From an uncultured Bacilli bacterium (lineage in GTDB: Bacteria; Bacillota_I; Bacilli_A; ML615J-28; CAG-698): a stretch of DNA of 60,666 nucleotides. The stretch is taken from positions 1 to 60,666 of the forward strand of contig CANQVC010000004.1 of NCBI GenBank assembly GCA_947627195.1, given 5' to 3'. The position numbers and the translations under genes are program-made. The first letter of the stretch is position 1, and each line of letters opens with the position of its first letter. This document shows, piece after piece, positions 1-8,253 of the stretch. Below the pieces are notes generated by a model that worked only from the letters and a program-made list of their open reading frames with translations, made no database searches and had not been told where the DNA came from.

Positions 1-77
1 TATTCACACCTAAATTTGTTTATATTTAGGTGTGAATATATATCATAAAATGGTATCATTTTGATTAATGATTAACA
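1..77. mobile_element. Right end of a truncated transposable element
   Basis: Bases 48-77 are identical (30/30) and in the same orientation to 60629-60658, the right terminal repeat of the small element at the other end of the window. The repeat ends in CA at 76-77. Bases 1-47 would be element interior, and they differ from the interior of the other copy. They carry a perfect 15-bp inverted repeat (1-15 and 24-38, 8-base loop), which could be the terminator behind a transposase gene lying outside the window. The element end is 12 bases from the stop codon of the metal-binding lipoprotein gene. No transposase sequence is visible, so the family is not established. Confidence 0.6.
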
Positions 78-89
78 TCTTTTTTCACT

Positions 90-1022
90 TTATTTTTTAG
101 GTAATATTTTCTTTAAAACTTCAAGATTTTTTTCCATTATCGAAATGTAATTTTCCCCATTTTTTGATTCAGATTTAGTAAGGGTGGCAACATGATTAAG
201 TTCAACAATCTCCGCATTTAATTCTTTAGCATAATTATTAATAATTGTACATGATGATTCATTCTTAGTAATGACAATATATTTAATATTATATTCTTTA
301 GCTTTTTCAATATTTTTTCCCCAATCAGATGGTACAACATCACAGCTTTCATTATCAACTCTTGTCCTAATTCTTTGAATACCATAACGATCTTCCCAAT
401 ATACATATGCATCATGATCTACTAACATTACTTTTTGCAAATCAGGATCACTTAAAAATTCCACATATTCATCATCTAATTTTTGTAAATCATCAATTAA
501 ACTTCGTGTATTTTCTAAGAAAAAATCTTTATCATCAGGATATATTTTAATAATCTCTTGATAAATTACTTGGGCAAATTGAATCATACGGACAGGATCC
601 ATCCATACATGAGTGTCAACATCATGTTTATGTTCATTAGCTGTAGGATTAATTGTAATAGGATCAATTAATTGAATATAAGAACCTAATTCAACTAAAT
701 GAAGATCACTTTTAGAAAAGACAGTATCTTTTGCTGCATCAATAAAACTTTCCAAACCATACCCAATGTAAAACATTAATTTTGCTTCTGCCATTGATAC
801 TAAGGCAGAGCCAAATCCTGGATCATAATCATGAACATCTGTTCCCATTGGATATACTTGTTTTACTTTAACTTTGTCTTGAACAATTCTATCTGTTAGA
901 AAATAAATAGGATAAATAGATGCATAAATATCGACATCTTCTTTATTATTTTGACATCCTGTTATACCTAAACAAGATATAATAATAATTAACAATAAAG
1001 TAATTCTTTGAATTCTTTTCAT
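90..1022 (-). CDS. Metal-binding lipoprotein of a zinc/manganese ABC importer (ZnuA/TroA family)
   Basis: Extracellular solute-binding subunit that captures zinc or manganese for an ABC importer. The 310-residue protein starts with a lipoprotein signal peptide (lipobox GITGC, Cys23). The three metal-ligand histidines of cluster A-I proteins can be placed: His64 in DVHDYDPG, His138 in DTHVWMDP and His203 in VDHDAYVYW. The His-rich loop is short (NEHKHD, about 130-134). A good ribosome binding site (GGAAAGG) precedes the ATG. It lies 19 bases downstream of yabQ, while a metal ABC ATPase/permease pair without a binding protein sits at 44058-45729. Zinc versus manganese cannot be decided from sequence. 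Confidence 0.88.
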   Translation of the reverse strand: MKRIQRITLLLIIIISCLGITGCQNNKEDVDIYASIYPIYFLTDRIVQDKVKVKQVYPMGTDVHDYDPGFGSALVSMAEAKLMFYIGYGLESFIDAAKDTVFSKSDLHLVELGSYIQLIDPITINPTANEHKHDVDTHVWMDPVRMIQFAQVIYQEIIKIYPDDKDFFLENTRSLIDDLQKLDDEYVEFLSDPDLQKVMLVDHDAYVYWEDRYGIQRIRTRVDNESCDVVPSDWGKNIEKAKEYNIKYIVITKNESSCTIINNYAKELNAEIVELNHVATLTKSESKNGENYISIMEKNLEVLKKILPKK

Positions 1023-1041
1023 ACTGCTTTCCTTTCCATAG

Positions 1042-1488
1042 TTAATTTTCTTGTTTTAATTTTTTTCTTTTTTTATTAACTAATTTCTCATGAATATTTT
1101 TTTTAATACTTAAATATATTTTTTTTAATTTATTATATATATAACTAAATAATTCAATGGGAAAAACTATATCTATTATTCTTTCTTTTTGTTTTTTTAT
1201 ACATTCCCAAGTATGATAATATTTCTTTTGTAATAATTTTATATATAACATATATCCAACTAAAAAGAAAATGAAAAAATATAATGGTAAATATCCATCA
1301 TTAATTTTAATAATAAAAAGAGAAGAAAAAACAATTAAAATGAACCAAAGAATAATTTCTAAAATAATATGATACCATTTCTTTTTCATAAATATAATAT
1401 TAAAGGTATCTGATATAATAGCAATAAACATACCTAATAAAATGAACTGTCCTAAAAAAATAGTTTGTTCATAAAAAGTATACATCAT
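1042..1488 (-). CDS. yabQ: Spore cortex biosynthesis membrane protein YabQ
   Basis: 148-residue membrane protein recognised as YabQ from its size, its start (MMYTFYEQ, then hydrophobic segments at about 8-30, 40-62 and 67-85), its basic tail and its position directly after yabP. YabQ is needed for spore cortex formation in Bacillus and sits in the membranes around the forespore. The ATG overlaps the yabP stop codon (ATGA), so translation is probably coupled. The C-terminal 60 residues are strongly lysine-rich. In Bacillus the next gene is divIC, which is not found here; a metal-binding lipoprotein gene follows instead. Confidence 0.82.
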   Translation of the reverse strand: MMYTFYEQTIFLGQFILLGMFIAIISDTFNIIFMKKKWYHIILEIILWFILIVFSSLFIIKINDGYLPLYFFIFFLVGYMLYIKLLQKKYYHTWECIKKQKERIIDIVFPIELFSYIYNKLKKIYLSIKKNIHEKLVNKKRKKLKQEN

Positions 1489-1775
1489 TTAAATAATTTA
1501 GCAATAAAGCTACTTTCTTTTCTTCTTTTCACATTATCTAGATATGAAACTTGATGAATACTGCCTGTAATTAATAATATACCATCTTCAATATCCATTG
1601 ATATCATCTCTAAATCTTTTCCATCAATTTTCATTCTTCCTAAAATTGTTTCAACATCAAAACAAGTTGGATTCAATGTATTAACTTTTTTAACCCCTGT
1701 GATTGTTAAATCCTTACGATCTTTTAAAATAATTTCTTGGCTAGTTGCCTTAATAGCAGAATTTCCATTGTTCAT
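1485..1775 (-). CDS. yabP: Sporulation protein YabP (YabP/YqfC family)
   Basis: Small soluble sporulation protein of the YabP/YqfC family, required with YabQ for normal spore formation. The motif LKDRKDLTITGV followed by LGRMKIDGKDLEM and IEDGILLITGSI matches the conserved beta-rich core of the family. An upstream in-frame GTG at 1784 gives three more residues, but the strong site GAGGTG lies 8 bases before the ATG at 1775, so that start is preferred. The stop overlaps the yabQ start by four bases. In Bacillus yabP follows rqcP (yabO); here rqcP is about 10 kb away at 11792-12049. Confidence 0.85.
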   Translation of the reverse strand: MNNGNSAIKATSQEIILKDRKDLTITGVKKVNTLNPTCFDVETILGRMKIDGKDLEMISMDIEDGILLITGSIHQVSYLDNVKRRKESSFIAKLFK

Positions 1776-1810
1776 ATCATTCACCTCATTAAATGATATG
1801 CATAACTTAA

Positions 1811-2341
1811 TTATTTTAGAAGAATATGTTTAAATTCTTCATCTATATTAACAAATTGCATTATTTGATATCCATATGGTTTTTTGTAAATATTGATTTC
1901 TTCTAATTCACTTTCATTTAGATAACGAACTATTTGGGTAGTCTTAGGATATACTAAAATAATTTTTTTTAGTTCTTTATTCATTTTATATTCTTTTTTT
2001 AAAAAAGGAACTAATTCATTTAAATATTTTTGTTGAGGAAATGCTTTACCTTTTTCTTGAGAAATACCACCATATGATAATACCCATGTATCTTTATTAT
2101 TAATTGTAATCATTGAATTAGAAGATATAAAAAGGCATTTTATAAATATAATATTTAAATCGTCTTCGATAATAAAATCATATAATTCTTTTTTTGCTAT
2201 TTTAAAATTCAATTGTTTATTCGTTTCACATAATATTAATAATTTCTTTTCAATCTTTTTTTTACGATATAATGGTAAAAAAAACATTTCTATTAAAACA
2301 ATTAACAATATAATAACAACACCAGATATTAAATAATACAT
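1811..2341 (-). CDS. Membrane-anchored protein of unknown function
   Basis: 176 residues with one N-terminal hydrophobic segment (about 2-27, ending in a basic stop RKKKIEKK), then a soluble mixed alpha/beta domain. The section around KDTWVLSYGGISQEKG and the following Q..YLNELVPFLKK helix loosely recalls NERD-like nuclease-related domains, but no catalytic residues can be assigned, so this stays an unsupported idea. The ribosome binding site AAGGAAG is well placed. A near-perfect promoter lies just upstream (2363-2391). It is 35 bases upstream of yabP and may be co-transcribed with it. Confidence 0.7.
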   Translation of the reverse strand: MYYLISGVVIILLIVLIEMFFLPLYRKKKIEKKLLILCETNKQLNFKIAKKELYDFIIEDDLNIIFIKCLFISSNSMITINNKDTWVLSYGGISQEKGKAFPQQKYLNELVPFLKKEYKMNKELKKIILVYPKTTQIVRYLNESELEEINIYKKPYGYQIMQFVNIDEEFKHILLK

Positions 2342-2362
2342 ATTATACTTCCTTTGTAAATC

Positions 2363-2391
2363 ATTATACTACACTTTAATAAAATAGTCAA
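2363..2391 (-). promoter_or_regulatory. Sigma-A type promoter upstream of the 1811-2341 gene
   Basis: On the minus strand, TTGACT (2386-2391) and TATAAT (2363-2368) are separated by exactly 17 bases. This could drive the anchored protein gene and possibly yabP, yabQ and the metal lipoprotein gene behind it. Confidence 0.75.
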
Positions 2392-2393
2392 AT

Positions 2394-2424
2394 TTAAAAA
2401 AGCGACCTTTATAAAAAGGTCACT
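2394..2424 (-). terminator. Rho-independent terminator of the 2431-3300 lipoprotein gene
   Basis: Minus-strand stem GTGACCTTT / AAAGGTCGC with a 4-base loop and one G-U pair, directly followed by a run of six T. It lies just after the stop codon. Confidence 0.85.
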
Positions 2425-2430
2425 TCATTT

Positions 2431-3300
2431 TTAAGCTAAATTTTTGGGAACAAAAAATTCAAGCATTAATTCAGTTAATGATTTTTCTGGATAATCTTTG
2501 TCATCTGGTTTTTTATTAGTAACAGCATCATATGAAAATTCAGCTGTACAAGTTAAATTAGTATCTAATTTAGCAGTAACAAATACTAAATCATTTTCTT
2601 TAAATACTACACGAGCATTAACACCATCATTATTTGCTTCAATAACAAAATTACCATCTTTATCTGTACCAGCTTTTTGAATATTATTAAATAATTCTTC
2701 AAAATCAAATGAATCAAAACTTGGAATATTCATTTCTGGCTCTGTTGTAGTATCAGGTAAAGTTACATCAGGATTTACACCACCCATTGAACCAATCATA
2801 CTCATCAATTGTTCTAATACTTCTGGAGTAACTGCCATTCTGAATTTCATTGATACGTTTTCTTCTTCTTTAGCACCTTTAGCATCTAAAGATACATATG
2901 CTAAATCATCTTGGTATAAAATGAAAGCATTAATTGTTTCATCTCCCATTTTACCATCTAATTTAACAGATAAATCCATATTTTTACTTTTTGTATTCAT
3001 TTTAACTTCAGCAGTAAGATTAACATCTTCTTTTTCAGTTTGATCAGATGTTTGATCATTTTGAACATCAACTTGACCTTTAATCTTTACAGAAATTGTT
3101 AAACCGTCTTTATCTTCAGTTGTTTGATTTTCAGAAATTTCTGCAAGCTTAACTTGAATTTGCTCATTGCTTAATTCTTCTTTGTATGTTACTTCTTTGT
3201 CTAAGTCATACTTCTTTTCATAGTTTTCTTGGCAACCAGCAAACATAAACATAAAAACAAATAAAAACATAACAGTTAATACTTTAGTTATTTTTTTCAT
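2431..3300 (-). CDS. Lipoprotein of unknown function
   Basis: 289-residue secreted lipoprotein with a clear signal peptide and lipobox (MFAGC, Cys23). The mature part is acidic and rich in beta-strand patterns, with a Pro/Thr/Met-rich loop at about 175-192 (VTLPDTTTEPEMNIP). The overall pattern of paired strands around KIKGQVDVQN and AEVKMNTKSK resembles the LolA/LprG-like fold seen in many Firmicute lipoproteins that scan lipids or polymers, but this is only a fold impression. It is a single-gene unit with its own promoter (3337-3365) and terminator, divergent from lysS. Function unknown. Confidence 0.8.
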   Translation of the reverse strand: MKKITKVLTVMFLFVFMFMFAGCQENYEKKYDLDKEVTYKEELSNEQIQVKLAEISENQTTEDKDGLTISVKIKGQVDVQNDQTSDQTEKEDVNLTAEVKMNTKSKNMDLSVKLDGKMGDETINAFILYQDDLAYVSLDAKGAKEEENVSMKFRMAVTPEVLEQLMSMIGSMGGVNPDVTLPDTTTEPEMNIPSFDSFDFEELFNNIQKAGTDKDGNFVIEANNDGVNARVVFKENDLVFVTAKLDTNLTCTAEFSYDAVTNKKPDDKDYPEKSLTELMLEFFVPKNLA

Positions 3301-3336
3301 AAAACCCCTCTTTTCTATTTTGTTTTTACATAATAT

Positions 3337-3365
3337 ATTATATTACATTCTTAAAATAAAGTCAA
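3337..3365 (-). promoter_or_regulatory. Sigma-A promoter of the 2431-3300 lipoprotein gene
   Basis: Minus-strand TTGACT (3360-3365) and TATAAT (3337-3342) with a 17-base spacer, 37 bases upstream of the ATG. Confidence 0.85.
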
Positions 3366-3438
3366 TATTTTTCGTTTGCTAACAAATTTTGTCATATAAT
3401 ATTGATATTAGAAAGTGTTCTCAATATTAATAAAATAT

Positions 3439-3467
3439 TTGTCTTTTTTAAAACTCTATGATATAAT
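3439..3467 (+). promoter_or_regulatory. Sigma-A promoter of lysS
   Basis: TTGTCT (3439-3444) and TATAAT (3462-3467) with a 17-base spacer. The expected start near 3474 leaves a leader of only about 25 bases, too short for a T-box riboswitch. Confidence 0.8.
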
Positions 3468-3498
3468 AATTTTAGTTAAATTAAAGGAGATGAATGGA

Positions 3499-4995
3499 AT
3501 GGTTCAAGAACAAAACTTGACTGATCAAGAGTTGGTTAGAAGAAAAAAAATGGAAGAACTTAGAGAAAAAGGTATTGATCCATTTGGTCATAAATTTAAT
3601 AGAAAAGATTTCTCTAAAGATCTAAAAGAAAAATACCAATCTTATCAAAAAGAAGAATTGCATGAAATGCATATTCCTGCTTCTGTTGCTGGGAGAATTA
3701 TGTCTAAAAGAAGCAAAGGTAAAGCTGGATTTATGCATATCCAAGATAAATATGGTTTAATTCAAATTTATGTACGTCAAGATGCCTTAACTGAATTAGA
3801 ATTTGAATTATTTGATAAAGGAGATATCGGTGATATTGTTGGTATTGAAGGTGAAGTAATGTTAACTAATACAGGTGAAGTTACAGTTAAAGCCTTAAAA
3901 TATACGCATCTTTGTAAAGCATTACGTCCTTTACCAGAAAAATTTCATGGATTACAAGATCGTGAAGAAGCAAGAAGACGTCGTTATGTTGATTTAATAA
4001 TGAATGAAGATGCCAAAAAAATTGCTTTTATGCGTCCGAAAATAATACGATCAATTCAAAACTTTTTTGATGAAAGAGGATTCGTTGAAGTAGAAACACC
4101 TGTATTACAACCTATTTTAGGAGGTGCTGCTGCCAAACCATTTGTGACACATCATAATGCATTGGATATGGATTTCTATTTACGTATTGCCACAGAATTA
4201 TCTTTAAAAAGATTAATTGTTGGGGGAATGGAAGCTGTTTATGAAATAGGTCGTCTATTCCGTAATGAAGGAATGGATTCTACTCATAATCCTGAATTTA
4301 CCACAATTGAAGCTTATTTAGCATATTCTGATATGGAAGGTATGATGAATTTAGTTGAAGATTGTTTTGCTTATCTTGCTAACAATGTTTTAGGTACAAC
4401 CACAATTGAATATCAAGGAAATAATATTTCTCTTGCGAAAGGATTTAAACGAATTCATATGGTTGATGCTATTAAAGAAGTAACTGGTATAGATTTCTTT
4501 AAAGTTACTGATTTAAATGATTGTTTAAAATTAGCAAATGAACATCATATTGAAGTAGCTAAACATGAACAAACATACGGGCATATTATTAATTTATTCT
4601 TTGAAAAATATGTTGAAGAAACATTAATTCAACCAACATTTATTTATGGACATCCATTAGATATTAGTCCATTAGCTAAGAAAAATGAACAAAATCCTTT
4701 ATTCACTGATCGTTTTGAATTATTCATTAATCGTAAAGAATTTGCTAATGCCTTTACAGAATTAAATGATCCAATCGATCAAAGAGAAAGATTTGAAAAT
4801 CAATTAAAAGAAAAAGATTTGGGAAATGATGAAGCTAATGAAATGGATATTGATTTTATTGAAGCATTAGAATATGGAATGCCACCAACAGGGGGAGTAG
4901 GAATTGGTATAGACCGTCTTGTTATGTTACTATGTGGTGTTGATTCAATTCGTGATGTTCTTCTATTCCCACATATGAGAAAAGTAAATCATTAA
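3499..4995 (+). CDS. lysS: Lysyl-tRNA synthetase, class II
   Basis: Charges tRNA-Lys with lysine in the cytoplasm. The protein (498 residues from the chosen start, normal for bacterial LysRS) has the N-terminal OB-fold anticodon-binding domain ([20 protein letters not shown]) and the class II core: motif 2 around [20 protein letters not shown] and motif 3 [14 protein letters not shown] near the end. Three in-frame starts exist. The ATG at 3499 is preferred because AAAGGAG lies 9 bases upstream, whereas the ATG at 3490 touches the binding site and the 3415 start lies upstream of the promoter. It is a monocistronic gene ended by a bidirectional hairpin. Confidence 0.97.
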   Translation: MVQEQNLTDQELVRRKKMEELREKGIDPFGHKFNRKDFSKDLKEKYQSYQKEELHEMHIPASVAGRIMSKRSKGKAGFMHIQDKYGLIQIYVRQDALTELEFELFDKGDIGDIVGIEGEVMLTNTGEVTVKALKYTHLCKALRPLPEKFHGLQDREEARRRRYVDLIMNEDAKKIAFMRPKIIRSIQNFFDERGFVEVETPVLQPILGGAAAKPFVTHHNALDMDFYLRIATELSLKRLIVGGMEAVYEIGRLFRNEGMDSTHNPEFTTIEAYLAYSDMEGMMNLVEDCFAYLANNVLGTTTIEYQGNNISLAKGFKRIHMVDAIKEVTGIDFFKVTDLNDCLKLANEHHIEVAKHEQTYGHIINLFFEKYVEETLIQPTFIYGHPLDISPLAKKNEQNPLFTDRFELFINRKEFANAFTELNDPIDQRERFENQLKEKDLGNDEANEMDIDFIEALEYGMPPTGGVGIGIDRLVMLLCGVDSIRDVLLFPHMRKVNH

Positions 4996-5024
4996 AAAAA
5001 TGTAGTCATTATGGCTACATTTTT
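4995..5024. terminator. Bidirectional terminator between lysS and a convergent gene
   Basis: Hairpin 5001-5019 (TGTAGTC / GGCTACA) flanked by an A-run and a T-run, so it can work on both strands between the convergent lysS and 5028-5555 genes. Confidence 0.85.
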
Positions 5025-5027
5025 ATT

Positions 5028-5555
5028 TTACGAAACTTGTAATTCTTCCGCAATTCTATCAAATACTTCAGGTGTTGTTATATATTCTTTAGAATAAGTG
5101 AATGTGGATAAAATTTGAGCATCAAATTTATCAACAATTTCATTATCGAATTTCTTTTTATTAATAACAATATCATCTATTTCTTCTAATACAGCACTAA
5201 ATTCTTTTTGAATATCTTTATTCATGACTTCATATTCTTCTAATACTGATTTTAATTCATTAACATAAAGACTATAATTAATTAATAATTCATATTCTAA
5301 AAAACGATGAAAATTATTATTAAAATATTTATCTAAATATAATTCCATTTCAGAAACTGTGGAAAACAAATACGAAAATCCACAATCAAAAATAACTTCA
5401 TAATCTTCATTTATTTCTTTTTCATCAAGTGTTTCAATAAAATTTAATACTCGAATAACATTTTCAAATCGATGAAAAATAATTGAATCATGATGAAATA
5501 AATGATTTAAAAAATCTTCTTTTTGCGCATACCATTTTTTATAATCATCAAGCAT
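5028..5555 (-). CDS. Uncharacterised acidic helical protein
   Basis: 175 residues, strongly acidic and mostly helical by pattern, with no signal peptide or membrane segment. I do not recognise a family. The middle (about 70-130) has leucine- and glutamate-rich helices that could form a bundle or short coiled coil. The start has a GAGGAT ribosome binding site. It follows the YcxB-like membrane protein gene by 10 bases and is probably co-transcribed with it, so it may act near the membrane, but no function can be assigned. Confidence 0.65.
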   Translation of the reverse strand: MLDDYKKWYAQKEDFLNHLFHHDSIIFHRFENVIRVLNFIETLDEKEINEDYEVIFDCGFSYLFSTVSEMELYLDKYFNNNFHRFLEYELLINYSLYVNELKSVLEEYEVMNKDIQKEFSAVLEEIDDIVINKKKFDNEIVDKFDAQILSTFTYSKEYITTPEVFDRIAEELQVS

Positions 5556-5565
5556 TTTTAAATCC

Positions 5566-6168
5566 TCAATTCATCTTTAAATTATTTTTATTCTTTTTCT
5601 TTTCTTCACGTTTTTTTGCTTTATATTCTTTTTTAACTTGACCAAAATATCTATAAACTGGTCTACCTTTTTTATCTAAAGGTAATTGTGATAAAGCAAT
5701 TTTACGAAACATCTCAACATTGCCTTCAATAATATCTTCTTTCACAATAAATATTCCTGTTGTATCAGTTGTATAAATATAAAAATAATTATCATTCTCA
5801 CAAACTAATTCAATATTTTTCCAACCAATTACAGCTTTTCCTTGTAAAACATCATTGCTTCTAACCAACTTATCTTTAGTCACTTCAATTGTATCTGTAG
5901 ATTTAATTCTTTCAGGAGTTTCTTGTTTAACAACACTATTTACTCTTTGTAAGATCATCAAAGGAGTTAAAATTGCTGTTATACCAAATGCAACCCAACT
6001 AAATATTAAAGAATTTTTATGCAATGTATTATAAATTGCTAATACTAACATTATTAATGTAACAATTAATAACAAATATATTGTCATTGTTCGATGAAAT
6101 AAATGAAACATATAAAACTTTTTATGTTGTTTACGATTGTATTTTGTTCTTGATACTATTTTTTCCAT
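5566..6168 (-). CDS. YcxB-like membrane protein
   Basis: 200 residues. Two membrane segments lie at about 30-48 and 54-74 after a basic N-terminus. A C-terminal domain follows with the pattern seen in YcxB-like proteins: ITKDKLVRSND-type strand pairs, then VIGWKNIELVCENDNYFYIY and a strand before a phenylalanine-rich helix. The last 25 residues are almost all lysine and glutamate. The ribosome binding site AGGAG is clear. The family has no established biochemical role. It is the first gene of a two-gene unit with 5028-5555. Confidence 0.7.
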   Translation of the reverse strand: MEKIVSRTKYNRKQHKKFYMFHLFHRTMTIYLLLIVTLIMLVLAIYNTLHKNSLIFSWVAFGITAILTPLMILQRVNSVVKQETPERIKSTDTIEVTKDKLVRSNDVLQGKAVIGWKNIELVCENDNYFYIYTTDTTGIFIVKEDIIEGNVEMFRKIALSQLPLDKKGRPVYRYFGQVKKEYKAKKREEKKKNKNNLKMN

Positions 6169-6262
6169 TGAATGCTCCTTTATATATTATGTAACATATT
6201 ATGTTTATTATATCACATTTTATTCTTTTCGAAAAGTAGAAAATGTTTTTTTATAACAATGA

Positions 6263-6290
6263 TTGTTTTTTTAAAATTTTATGATATACT
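6263..6290 (+). promoter_or_regulatory. Probable promoter of hslO
   Basis: TTGTTT (6263-6268) and TATACT (6285-6290), spacer 16 bases, 24 bases upstream of the hslO ATG. Confidence 0.6.
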
Positions 6291-6314
6291 ATTTAAAGAA
6301 AAGGATGTGAAAAA

Positions 6315-7181
6315 ATGGATCAATTAATTAAGGCTTTAGCTTTAAATGAACAAGTTAGAGTTTATATTACTAATACCATTGATATAGTCAATACAGCCGT
6401 TAGAAAACATGATTTATGGCCATCATCAACTTCAGTTTTAGGAAAAGTATTAACAATGGGTGTTATTATGGGTGGCATGTTAAAAAATGATGCGGCAATA
6501 ACAATTAAATTAAGAGGGAATGGCTATTTAGGTAATGTTGTTGTTGATAGTAATGCCCTAGGACAAGTTAGAGGTTATGTTGATAATCCTCATATTACTT
6601 TTGACAATAATAATGGGGGCTTAAACGATGAAATGGCGATTGGAAACGAAGGAATGATGGATATAATTAAAGATTTAAAATTAAAAGATTTATTCACATC
6701 AAGTATTGAAATTACAGGTAATATTGCTAATGATTTTACTTATTATTTTTATGAAAGTGAACAAACAAAATCAATTGTGTGTTTAGCTATCGAAGTTGGA
6801 ACAGATAATTTTGTAACAATAAGTGGAGGTCTTGTCATTCAATTATTACCAAATGCAACTGAAGATGTAATTTGTGAATTAGAACAAAAAATTTCTTCAT
6901 TAAGTCAATTTCGTAATTTAATAAAAACTGAATCATTAGAAAATATTATTGACTTTTTCTTTCCTAATGATTATACAATATTAGAAACAATGCCTATTTC
7001 ATTTCATTGTAATTGTTCAAAAGAAAGTTTTGCTGCAGGATTAAAAACTTTAAATGTTGATGTATTAAATGATATATTAAACACAGATCATCATATTGAA
7101 ACAGTTTGTCATTATTGTGGAGAAAAATATCAGTTCGATGAATCAGAAATCAAACAATTAATAAAGGAGATTAAAAAATGA
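6315..7181 (+). CDS. hslO: Redox-regulated chaperone Hsp33
   Basis: Cytoplasmic holdase switched on by oxidative unfolding. The 288-residue protein has the usual length and the four zinc-binding redox cysteines near the C-terminus: Cys232 and Cys234 in HCNCSKE, and Cys265 and Cys268 in VCHYCGEKY. The N-terminal domain keeps the family pattern (LGKVLTMGVIMGGMLK, ITIKLRGNGYLG). In Bacillus hslO follows ftsH; here it is on the opposite strand, about 5 kb from ftsH. Its stop overlaps the start of the M42 peptidase gene by four bases, implying co-translation. Confidence 0.96.
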   Translation: MDQLIKALALNEQVRVYITNTIDIVNTAVRKHDLWPSSTSVLGKVLTMGVIMGGMLKNDAAITIKLRGNGYLGNVVVDSNALGQVRGYVDNPHITFDNNNGGLNDEMAIGNEGMMDIIKDLKLKDLFTSSIEITGNIANDFTYYFYESEQTKSIVCLAIEVGTDNFVTISGGLVIQLLPNATEDVICELEQKISSLSQFRNLIKTESLENIIDFFFPNDYTILETMPISFHCNCSKESFAAGLKTLNVDVLNDILNTDHHIETVCHYCGEKYQFDESEIKQLIKEIKK

Positions 7182-8203
7182 ATAAACAATATATTCTAAA
7201 TATGACTAAAAAAATTTTATCAATTGATAGTCCAAGTGGATTTACTGAAACAGTTATTTCTTTTTTAGAAAAAGAAATTAATGATTTAGGATTTAAAACA
7301 GAAAGAAATAAAAAAGGCAATTTAATAGTTACTGTTCCTGGTAAAAAAGAAAATATTTTAGGAATTACATCGCATGTTGATACTTTAGGTTTAATGGTTC
7401 GTTCAATTGATAAAGATGGTACATTACGCTTCATGAAAATTGGTGGACCAATTTTACCAACATATGATGGAGAATATTGTAAAATATATACTCGAGATAA
7501 TAAAGTTTATACAGGTACTGTATTATCAGATGCTCCTGCTGTTCATGTTTATAAAGAGGCAACAACAATGCCAAGAGATGAAGAACATATGCATATTCGT
7601 CTTGATGAAGTTGTGAAAAACAAAGAAGATGTTTTAAAACTTGGAATTGAAAATGGGGATTATATTGCAATTGATCCAAAAACAGTTATTACCGAAAATG
7701 GTTTTATTAAATCAAGATTTTTAGATGATAAAATGAGTTGTGCTATTTTATTAGGGCTTTTAAATCATTTAGTTACAGAAAAAATAAAACCAGAAAAAAC
7801 TTTAAAATTAATGTTCTCAACATATGAAGAATGTGGATTTGGTTCTTCTTATGTTTTTGAATGTGATGAATTATTAGCTGTTGATATGGGTTGCATTGGT
7901 AAAGATTTAAGTTGTACTGAATATGATGTTTCAATTTGTGCTAAAGATGGCGCAGGTCCATATGATTACAATATGACTTCAAGATTAATAAAGCTTGCCA
8001 AAGATAATCATTTAAATTATGTTGTTGATGTTTATCCATATTATTCATCTGATGTAACAGCAGCATTAAAAGGGGGAAATAACATCAAAGGAGCTTTAAT
8101 TGGTCCAGGTATTTGCGCTAGCCATGGAATGGAAAGAACTCATTATGAAGCTGTGGAAAACACATTGAAGTTATTAATTAGTTATTGTTGCCATATAGAA
8201 TAA
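7178..8203 (+). CDS. M42 family metallo-aminopeptidase
   Basis: Cytoplasmic two-metal aminopeptidase of the M42 (FrvX/glutamyl aminopeptidase) family, 341 residues. The metal and catalytic residues can be traced: His66 and Asp68 in TSHVDT, Asp183 in RFLDDK, Glu217/Glu218 in YEECG, Asp236 in VDMG and a histidine in ASHGMERTH near the end. These enzymes trim peptides released by proteases and form large tetrahedral particles. Translational coupling to hslO (ATGA overlap) is not an arrangement I know as standard; it may link oxidative protein damage to peptide recycling (inference). Confidence 0.92.
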   Translation: MNKQYILNMTKKILSIDSPSGFTETVISFLEKEINDLGFKTERNKKGNLIVTVPGKKENILGITSHVDTLGLMVRSIDKDGTLRFMKIGGPILPTYDGEYCKIYTRDNKVYTGTVLSDAPAVHVYKEATTMPRDEEHMHIRLDEVVKNKEDVLKLGIENGDYIAIDPKTVITENGFIKSRFLDDKMSCAILLGLLNHLVTEKIKPEKTLKLMFSTYEECGFGSSYVFECDELLAVDMGCIGKDLSCTEYDVSICAKDGAGPYDYNMTSRLIKLAKDNHLNYVVDVYPYYSSDVTAALKGGNNIKGALIGPGICASHGMERTHYEAVENTLKLLISYCCHIE

Positions 8204-8205
8204 AT

Positions 8206-8253
8206 AAAAGGGCTGTGATAAAACCTTAAAAATAAGGTATCACAACCCTTTTT
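8206..8253. terminator. Bidirectional terminator after the M42 peptidase gene
   Basis: Long interrupted hairpin (GGG..GTGATA..CCTT / AAGG..TATCAC..CCC) followed by a T-run on the plus strand and by a T-run on the minus strand. It overlaps the stop codon of the convergent Maf-fusion gene. Confidence 0.85.

Noticed and set aside
3415-3498. N-terminal extension of lysS (28 residues)
   Set aside because: It overlaps the -35/-10 promoter elements, is hydrophobic and unlike LysRS, and a proper ribosome binding site precedes the ATG at 3499.
3300-3498. T-box or riboswitch leader before lysS
   Set aside because: The promoter leaves only about 25 transcribed bases before the start codon, and no T-box sequence or specifier stem is visible.
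7171-7679. Two minus-strand open frames opposite the M42 peptidase gene
   Set aside because: They are shadows of a well-supported gene, with low-complexity products and no recognisable motif.
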